Of a DNA stretch of 9,982 bases, positions 5,962 through 9,982 are shown piece by piece. The DNA is from Methanosarcinales archaeon (GTDB lineage Archaea > Halobacteriota > Methanosarcinia > Methanosarcinales > Methanogasteraceae), in the NCBI GenBank assembly GCA_003661105.1, contig QMVM01000056.1:1-9982 (forward strand). The letters are read 5' to 3'. Numbering within the stretch: position 1 is the first letter of the stretch; every line of letters starts with the position of its first letter. The position numbers and the translations under genes were made by a program. The notes beneath the pieces are model-generated. The model had not been told where the DNA came from. It ran no database searches and worked only from the letters and a program-made list of their open reading frames with translations.

Positions 5962-6238
5962 TAGTATCGATCTGGCTTGGTTGTATGATCGTCCAGTCGA
6001 TCTTCACACCGTTTTTATCATGTAGCGTCACACGCAGCGGAGTTTCAGGAAGTTCGGACGGCATCACATCGATCTCGAGGTACGCTTTGTCGCCGACATT
6101 GATATCCAAATCCTTTTTCGCCTTACCAAAGAAGAGCCGCTTCTTCGATACCTTCCGCTGCACAACGATGTTGTTCCAGGTCTTGCCTTCCACGATCGAT
6201 AGGATTTCACAAGAGATTTTTTTAGCTGACTGATTCAT
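5954..6238 (-). CDS. Small protein of unknown function
   Basis: The protein has 94 residues on the minus strand. The first part is basic (SKKRLFFGKAKKDLD, about residues 31-45), and the second is a mixed beta-rich segment (VGDKAYLEIDVMPSELPETPLRVTLHDKNGVKIDWTII). There is no signal peptide, membrane helix, cysteine pair or family motif that I recognise. It might be a small beta-barrel nucleic-acid- or protein-binding protein, but that is only an impression from strand pattern and charge. ATG 6238 has a GTGAG 3 bases upstream. The frame stays open for another 21 codons to ATG 6301, but that part looks like promoter (TTAAAATAAT on minus) and overlaps a repeat. The stop overlaps the end of the CBS gene by 8 bases, tail to tail. 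Confidence 0.65.
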   Translation of the reverse strand: MNQSAKKISCEILSIVEGKTWNNIVVQRKVSKKRLFFGKAKKDLDINVGDKAYLEIDVMPSELPETPLRVTLHDKNGVKIDWTIIQPSQIDTIR

Positions 6239-6292
6239 GGGACTCACATCTTCCGATTCACGCCAGATTATTTTAACGTTTTGACTGGTCAG

Positions 6293-6304
6293 GGCTGCCA
6301 ACCC
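6293..6304 (+). repeat. Dispersed 12-base repeat, copy 3
   Basis: GGCTGCCAACCC, preceded by AG, is identical to the copy at 5345-5356. It lies in the 249-base gap between the small unknown gene (start 6238, minus) and the GTPase gene (start 6488, plus), so this copy too sits upstream of two divergent genes. Confidence 0.5.
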
Positions 6305-6333
6305 GGCGCCTCATAACACCATGGCAACTTGAT

Positions 6334-6349
6334 AGTCTCGCCAGAGACT
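6334..6349. other. Small hairpin in the divergent gap
   Basis: AGTCTC-GCCA-GAGACT has a perfect 6-base stem and a 4-base loop, followed on plus by TTTAAA. It resembles a terminator in form, but no plus-strand gene ends nearby (the last ends at 5961), so it may be a regulatory dyad or chance. Apart from the repeat and the promoter, I see nothing else in this gap. Confidence 0.35.
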
Positions 6350-6455
6350 TTTAAACAAAGCAGCAACTCCCCGTGTCCTCTGTGGCTACTCTTCTTTGCC
6401 ACAACCCAAAGTCCGCCCGGAAGAACTTAAAAAGTGCCCCCCGCCACGCCGCAAG

Positions 6456-6463
6456 TTATATAT
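6456..6463 (+). promoter_or_regulatory. TATA box of the YchF-type GTPase gene
   Basis: TTATATAT is a near-consensus archaeal TATA box centred about 28 bases before ATG 6488, predicting transcription from a few bases before the start codon. No Shine-Dalgarno is present, in agreement with a leaderless mRNA. It excludes the more upstream ATG at 6434 as the real start. Confidence 0.7.
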
Positions 6464-6487
6464 CAAGCATCCATAACAGATACCATC

Positions 6488-7666
6488 ATGTCAATGTCGA
6501 TCGGTCTCGCTGGAAAACCAAACTCGGGAAAGTCGACCTTCTTCAAATCTGCGACACTCGCGGATATTGAGATTGCGAATTATCCGTTCACAACGATCGA
6601 TGCCAACCACGGCATCGCTTATGTGCGCACGAAATGCCCATGCACCGATCTCGATGTTGTCTGTGCAAACTGCCACAGCGGCGTCCGTTTCGTATCGATC
6701 GAGGCGATCGATGTTGCAGGTCTCGTGCCTGATGCGCACAAAGGAAGAGGTCTTGGCAATGCGTTTCTTGACAACTTGCGTCAGGCGCAGGCAATCATCC
6801 ATGTCGTTGATGCATCAGGCGGAACCGATATCGAGGGCAACCCTGTGGACATAGGTGAACATGATCCGCTTGACGATATCGAGTTTCTTGAGTACGAACT
6901 GACTATGTGGATATACTCGATACTGAAGCGGAACTGGAACCGGCTTTCAAAGAGGATACAGGCAGAGAACTTAAAGACAGCGGTTGTGGTTGCAGACCAA
7001 CTCGCAGGCGCGGGCGTCTCCATCTACCAGGCAAAAGCCGCGCTTTCCCATTTTGGAGAGGTATGCACAGAACCTCCACACCTATGGGACGATTCGGATC
7101 TGCGGAACTTTGCAGACCTGCTCCGGATAGAGAGCAAGCCAATGATCATTGCAGCGAATAAGGCTGACATCGCGCCGGAAGAGAATATAAAGCGGCTCTG
7201 CGATCTTGATTACACCGTGATCCCGACATCTGCCGAAGCAGAACTTGTGCTCCGTATGGCTGACAAGAGCGGCGCAATCTCGTACGTTCCTGGAGATTTG
7301 GACTTCGAAATCGTCTCAAACGACTTATCCGATGCGCAGATCCAGGCGCTTGATAAGATTCGGGAGATGGTCATGAGTCTGGGCGGTACAGGCATCCAGC
7401 AGTGTATCAATGCGGCAGTCTTCGACCTACTCGATCAGATTGTGGTCTATCCCGTCGAGGATGAAGCACGGTTCACAGACAAGAAAGGAAACGTCCTTCC
7501 GGATGCGTTCCTGATGCGAAAGGGCAGCACCGCGCACGATCTTGCGTACCAGATTCACACCGATATCGGGGAAGGGTTCTTACATGCGGTCGATGCGCGG
7601 CAGAGGATGCGGATGGGGCGGGAACTTGAGGATGGGGATGTGGTGAAGATTATCTCGACGAGATGA
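6488..7666 (+). CDS. ychF: OBG-family GTP-binding protein, archaeal YchF type with TGS domain
   Basis: The protein has 392 residues. Known: YchF/OBG-family P-loop GTPases/ATPases associate with ribosomes and affect translation and stress responses in the cytoplasm. Seen: G1 AGKPNSGKS (residues 8-16); the switch region NYPFTTID (31-38); G3 DVAG (75-78) followed by LVPDAHKGRGLGN; G4 NKAD (224-227); a helical domain inserted at about 125-200; and a C-terminal TGS domain (about 325-390, KKGNVLPDAFLMRKGSTAHDLAYQIH to DGDVVKIIS). Between the switch region and G3 is an insert with CPC then CANC (Cys50, 52, 59, 62), a possible metal site that bacterial YchF lacks. ATG 6488 fits the promoter; ATG 6494 is also possible. 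The gene stands alone with its own promoter. Confidence 0.94.
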   Translation: MSMSIGLAGKPNSGKSTFFKSATLADIEIANYPFTTIDANHGIAYVRTKCPCTDLDVVCANCHSGVRFVSIEAIDVAGLVPDAHKGRGLGNAFLDNLRQAQAIIHVVDASGGTDIEGNPVDIGEHDPLDDIEFLEYELTMWIYSILKRNWNRLSKRIQAENLKTAVVVADQLAGAGVSIYQAKAALSHFGEVCTEPPHLWDDSDLRNFADLLRIESKPMIIAANKADIAPEENIKRLCDLDYTVIPTSAEAELVLRMADKSGAISYVPGDLDFEIVSNDLSDAQIQALDKIREMVMSLGGTGIQQCINAAVFDLLDQIVVYPVEDEARFTDKKGNVLPDAFLMRKGSTAHDLAYQIHTDIGEGFLHAVDARQRMRMGRELEDGDVVKIISTR

Positions 7667-7676
7667 TTGGAAATTT

Positions 7677-7715
7677 TGGGCGGCATACCAATCCATGATA
7701 GCTCGACACCGCCCA
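7677..7715 (+). terminator. Hairpin after the YchF-type gene
   Basis: TGGGCGG (7677-7683) pairs exactly with CCGCCCA (7709-7715) over 7 GC-rich base pairs with a 25-base loop. It starts 10 bases after the stop codon of the GTPase gene and ends before the next promoter, so it could mark the 3' end. No T-run follows, but four T lie just before the stem (7674-7677). The long loop makes it a modest candidate. Confidence 0.35.
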
Positions 7716-7722
7716 GTCGGGA

Positions 7723-7732
7723 AAAGTTAAAA
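7723..7732 (+). promoter_or_regulatory. Weak TATA-like box of the epimerase gene
   Basis: AAAGTTAAAA is centred about 30 bases before ATG 7758, the same spacing as at the GTPase and hel308 genes. The match to the archaeal TATA consensus is weak; it is called mainly from position. Confidence 0.35.
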
Positions 7733-7757
7733 CAGTGGTGCAAACATAAGTCGGATC

Positions 7758-8672
7758 ATGATAGAAGGGAGAAACGTTCTGGTGACCGGCGGTGCAGGTT
7801 TCATCGGCAGCCATCTCGCGGAGACGCTCGCAGGTGGATGCACGGTAACCGTGCTTGACAATCTCAGTACGGGAAAGAAGAAGAATCTGCCAGAGAATGC
7901 GACGTTCGTAAACGGAGATCTCAGTGATTTTGATCTGCTCAGAAAGACGATCGACGATGCAGGGATCGACCTGATCTTTCATATCGGCGCGAATGCGTCT
8001 GTGCCGAACTCCGTGGAGAAACCGAGATACGACTTTGACGCAAACGCTCTTGGCACGTTTAACGTCCTTACCGCATCACTGGATTCGGATGTTGCAAAGG
8101 TGGTGTACGCATCCACTGCCGCGGTCTATGGCGAACCAGCCTACACCCCAATCGACGAGGGGCACCCACTCCATCCGATATCACCGTACGGGGCGTCGAA
8201 GCTTGCAGGCGAACGGTACGGGTTTGCGTTTATGGAGACTTACGGACTTACGTTTGCCGCGATACGGATATTTAACACCTACGGGACGAGACAGCCAAGA
8301 TACGTAATGTACGATTTCATACATAAGCTGCGAGCAAATCCGAAACTGCTTAAGGTTCTTGGCACAGGCGAGCAGATCAGGGATTACTGCTACGTCTCTG
8401 ACATGGCAGATGCCTTTATGCTGGTCGCAGAGCGCGGCGAGGGTGTGTACAATGCCGCCGGCGGAAGCCCGACGTCGATCAAGCATCTTGCCGAGCTAAT
8501 GGTCTCGATCATATCGCCGGAAGCCGAGATACGGTATGGTGGCAAGACATGGGCTGGCGATGTGAACACGCTGTACGCGGATATCACGCGGATCAAGGAT
8601 CTGGGCTTTGAACCGAAGGTCGGGTTTGAGGAAGGTGTCAGAACGATGATCGCGTGGTTCGAGGATGCCTGA
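7758..8672 (+). CDS. NAD-dependent nucleotide-sugar epimerase/dehydratase (GalE-like extended SDR)
   Basis: The protein has 304 residues, normal for archaeal members. Known: extended short-chain dehydrogenases of this type bind NAD and interconvert UDP-sugars (for example glucose/galactose) for surface glycans and glycoproteins. Seen: the Rossmann motif TGGAGFIG (10-17); the NAD-ribose site VLDNLSTG (32-39); GDLSD (53-57); the catalytic triad with Ser119/Thr120 in YASTAAVYG and YGASK with Tyr144 and Lys148; FNTYGTRQ (172-179); and the substrate-domain stretch GTGEQIRDYCYVSDMADA (202-219). These place it near UDP-glucose 4-epimerases, but the exact sugar cannot be read from sequence, so no symbol is given. 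ATG 7758 begins the strand leading to the Rossmann glycines. No glycosyltransferase lies next to it here. Confidence 0.95.
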   Translation: MIEGRNVLVTGGAGFIGSHLAETLAGGCTVTVLDNLSTGKKKNLPENATFVNGDLSDFDLLRKTIDDAGIDLIFHIGANASVPNSVEKPRYDFDANALGTFNVLTASLDSDVAKVVYASTAAVYGEPAYTPIDEGHPLHPISPYGASKLAGERYGFAFMETYGLTFAAIRIFNTYGTRQPRYVMYDFIHKLRANPKLLKVLGTGEQIRDYCYVSDMADAFMLVAERGEGVYNAAGGSPTSIKHLAELMVSIISPEAEIRYGGKTWAGDVNTLYADITRIKDLGFEPKVGFEEGVRTMIAWFEDA

Positions 8673-8789
8673 TTGGAGCACCTATCTACATGCGCGCTGA
8701 TAAACGAATCTCTCGATAAACTTTGAGCAGAGCATATTTTAGCCACCAGGGCATACCGCACAATATTGTAAAGCCCACAGCTATCATTT

Positions 8790-8808
8790 CGGATGTCGGA
8801 CGACACCG
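8790..8808. other. Small imperfect hairpin upstream of the mgsA-like gene
   Basis: CGG-(A)-TGTC-GGAC-GACA-CCG forms a 7-base-pair stem with one bulged A and a 4-base loop. It lies in the 223-base gap between the epimerase gene (end 8672) and the next start (8896), about 45 bases before the TATA box. It may end the epimerase transcript or be chance. The rest of the gap holds no gene that I can support. Confidence 0.3.
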
Positions 8809-8852
8809 CCTCATGAGCAATTGGCGGGCTAACCGATGTTTTGTGAGCAAGA

Positions 8853-8861
8853 TTTAAATAT
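8853..8861 (+). promoter_or_regulatory. TATA box of the mgsA-like gene
   Basis: TTTAAATAT is centred about 39 bases before ATG 8896 and predicts a transcript start near 8883, just ahead of the GGTGAG ribosome site. The ATG at 8836 lies upstream of this box and is therefore unlikely to be used. Confidence 0.55.
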
Positions 8862-8883
8862 CAAATGCGACAAGATTTGTAGT

Positions 8884-8889
8884 GGTGAG
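8884..8889 (+). promoter_or_regulatory. Shine-Dalgarno of the mgsA-like gene
   Basis: GGTGAG, 6 bases before ATG 8896, is a good archaeal ribosome-binding site. It decides the start in favour of 8896 and sets this gene apart from the apparently leaderless genes around it. Confidence 0.7.
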
Positions 8890-8895
8890 TATACT

Positions 8896-9276
8896 ATGAA
8901 AGTTCATATCGCGTTAGTGGTGCAGGAGGGTATGAAAGACAATCTTCAGAAACTTGTCAACGACCATAAGGTATTTCTTTCGGATAATTATATTATATCT
9001 ACAAGAGGAACCGCCGAATATATTCATGAAAAGACGGAGATTACAGTAGATAAGGCAGTCAGTTCCGGGCAAGAGGGAGGGGATATAAACATAGCAAATA
9101 TGGTATTGGAAGGCGAAATCGACGTTGCGATATTCTTGCTAAATCCCATACGGTATTTCCCGCATTGCCAGGATGCTTATGCATTGATGCGGGTATGCAA
9201 CTTCAAGAATATCCCCCTTGCACTGGATGTGACAACGGCTGATATAATATTGTCAAGCATTTCACGCGAAAATTGA
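8896..9276 (+). CDS. mgsA: Methylglyoxal-synthase-like protein with altered active-site residues
   Basis: The protein has 126 residues, near the size of short methylglyoxal synthases. Known: the enzyme turns dihydroxyacetone phosphate into methylglyoxal and phosphate. Seen: the MGS-like fold order IALVVQE (5-11), IISTRGTAEYIHE (33-45, phosphate loop), SSGQEGGDINIANMVLEGEIDVAIFL (57-81), NPIRYFPHCQDAYALMRVC (83-101) and NIPLALDVTTADIIL (105-119). The main catalytic aspartate is kept in GGD (Asp63), as are PH (His90) and the following Asp93. By alignment from memory with E. coli MgsA, the His-Asp pair after the first strand is Gln10-Glu11, the aspartate of the DP motif is Asn83, and the TGTTG loop is TRGTA. 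Activity is therefore uncertain; a related MGS-like domain binding another phosphorylated ligand is possible. The gene has its own promoter and stands alone. Confidence 0.82.
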   Translation: MKVHIALVVQEGMKDNLQKLVNDHKVFLSDNYIISTRGTAEYIHEKTEITVDKAVSSGQEGGDINIANMVLEGEIDVAIFLLNPIRYFPHCQDAYALMRVCNFKNIPLALDVTTADIILSSISREN

Positions 9277-9333
9277 TCCCCCACACTATAGATAAAAATT
9301 CTCTGAAATTCGGGACACTACCATTCATGAGAT

Positions 9334-9351
9334 GGCGAAACATGTTCCGCC
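9334..9351. promoter_or_regulatory. 18-bp dyad abutting the hel308 promoter, candidate operator
   Basis: GGCGAAACATGTTCCGCC matches its own reverse complement except at one symmetric pair (A9338 with C9347). It ends 2 bases before the TATA-like box of hel308, so a dimeric regulator bound here would touch the BRE/TFB site. It lies after the end of the mgsA-like gene and in no reading frame that I support. Confidence 0.45.
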
Positions 9352-9352
9352 A

Positions 9353-9361
9353 ATATCTATA
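9353..9361 (+). promoter_or_regulatory. TATA-like box of hel308
   Basis: ATATCTATA is centred about 31 bases before ATG 9388, predicting a leaderless or nearly leaderless message. No Shine-Dalgarno precedes the ATG. Confidence 0.5.
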
Positions 9362-9387
9362 TCACATCCGCGCCAACAGACCCATAT

Positions 9388-9982
9388 ATGAAGATATCGG
9401 ACCTCCCGCTCCCGGCGGATATTATCGAGTACTACGCCAGAGCAGAGGCAGGCATCACCGAACTGTACCCGCCGCAGGCAGAGGCGGTCGAGAAGGGGCT
9501 GCTTGGTGGAACTAACATCCTTGCAGCCATACCGACCGCGTCAGGAAAGACCCTGCTTTCCGAGCTTGCCATGCTCTCGTCGATCAGATCCGGCGGAAAG
9601 GCACTCTACATCGTGCCGCTGCGTGCGCTTGCATCTGAGAAGTACGACCAGTTCTCAAAGTTTCGGGAGATCGGGGTCAAGGTTGGTATATCCTCAGGCG
9701 ACCTCGATTCGAGGGATGAGTATCTCGGGGATAACGACATCATCGTTGCGACGTCAGAGAAGGCAGACTCACTCCTCAGAAACGAGACGCACTGGATCCA
9801 TGACCTGACCACGCTGGTTGTCGATGAGATTCATCTTCTCGATTCGCCGGATCGGGGTCCGACGCTCGAGGTCACGATTGCGAAACTGCGCAGGATCATC
9901 CCGCGTCTCCACATCATAGCGCTCTCGGCAACGGTCGGCAACGCAAACGAGATTGCTGACTGGCTCGATGCCGGATGCGTGC
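9388..9982 (+). CDS. hel308: ATP-dependent DNA helicase Hel308, N-terminal part (cut by window edge)
   Basis: The reading frame is open for 198 codons to the window end; the full family length is about 700-740 residues. Known: Hel308 is a superfamily-2 3'-to-5' helicase of archaea related to human HELQ/POLQ, acting at stalled replication forks. Seen: MKISDLPLPADIIEYY at the start; LYPPQAEAV (Q-motif region, 27-34); motif I AAIPTASGKT (46-55); motif Ia VPLRALASEKY (76-86); SSGDLDS (102-108); motif Ib ATSEKADSLLR (121-131); motif II DEIHLL (146-151); motif III LSATVGN (179-185). All motifs expected in RecA domain 1 are intact. The start is fixed by the typical N-terminus and the TATA box 31 bases upstream. 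It has its own promoter and is not coupled to the gene before it. Confidence 0.96.
   Translation, partial: MKISDLPLPADIIEYYARAEAGITELYPPQAEAVEKGLLGGTNILAAIPTASGKTLLSELAMLSSIRSGGKALYIVPLRALASEKYDQFSKFREIGVKVGISSGDLDSRDEYLGDNDIIVATSEKADSLLRNETHWIHDLTTLVVDEIHLLDSPDRGPTLEVTIAKLRRIIPRLHIIALSATVGNANEIADWLDAGCV

Noticed and set aside
6381..6403. Hairpin TGTGGC/GCCACA with an 11-base loop.
   Set aside because: A short stem with a long loop and no gene end nearby; likely chance, although the same arms occur at 4604-4616.
6434..6487. Longer N-terminus for the YchF-type GTPase.
   Set aside because: It starts upstream of the TATA box, and MPPATPQVIYQASITDT does not resemble the family.
7652..7664. Palindrome ATCTCG-A-CGAGAT at the end of the GTPase gene.
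   Set aside because: It falls within codons for IISTR, and the one-base centre cannot form a hairpin loop.
8836..8895. Longer N-terminus for the mgsA-like protein.
   Set aside because: It begins upstream of the TATA box; a good Shine-Dalgarno precedes ATG 8896, where homology also starts.
9273..9515. Open frame of 80 codons spanning the mgsA-hel308 gap.
   Set aside because: Its second half is a wrong frame of hel308, and it crosses the hel308 promoter and dyad.

Overview
The window comes from a euryarchaeal genome, most likely a methanogen or methane/alkane-oxidising relative (Methanomicrobia / Methanosarcinales-like). That lineage call is an inference from the protein types. The archaeal assignment rests on two genes for archaeal wyosine tRNA modification (Taw1, Taw2), a Hel308 helicase, an archaeal-type OBG/YchF GTPase with a cysteine-rich insert, and several genes whose TATA-like box lies about 28-30 bases before the start codon with no Shine-Dalgarno, as expected for leaderless archaeal transcripts.

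Layout. Bases 1-228 (minus) hold the N-terminus of taw1, which leaves the window. Bases 359-3093 (plus) are one broken gene for a large STAND NTPase: a DUF4062 domain, an NB-ARC-like P-loop domain and TPR-like repeats. It is interrupted by two frameshifts and one in-frame TAG. The indels can be localised, and undoing them gives a continuous protein of about 911 residues. Bases 3121-3640 hold an AT-rich hicA-hicB toxin-antitoxin pair with an 8-base overlap. taw2 follows at 3763-4599. Thus two genes of one tRNA-modification pathway flank a defence/conflict-type accessory cassette.

From 4735 on the genes look like ordinary chromosomal genes: a predicted lipoprotein (minus), a two-CBS-domain protein (plus), a small unknown protein (minus, overlapping the CBS gene end by 8 bases), a YchF-type GTPase, an extended-SDR nucleotide-sugar epimerase, a methylglyoxal-synthase-like protein and the first 198 codons of hel308. 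The last four all read on plus and each seems to have its own promoter.

Genes that act together: Taw1 and Taw2 catalyse successive steps of wyosine formation at G37 of tRNA-Phe, and HicA/HicB form a toxin-antitoxin pair. No intact novel multi-gene system is evident. The points most worth checking are the decayed STAND gene, the cassette between taw1 and taw2, the methylglyoxal-synthase homologue with changed active-site residues, an 18-bp dyad abutting the hel308 TATA box, and a short repeat (GGCTGCCAACCC core) in three intergenic gaps. No RNA gene, CRISPR array, insertion sequence or origin was seen, and no gene-free stretch exceeds 300 bases.
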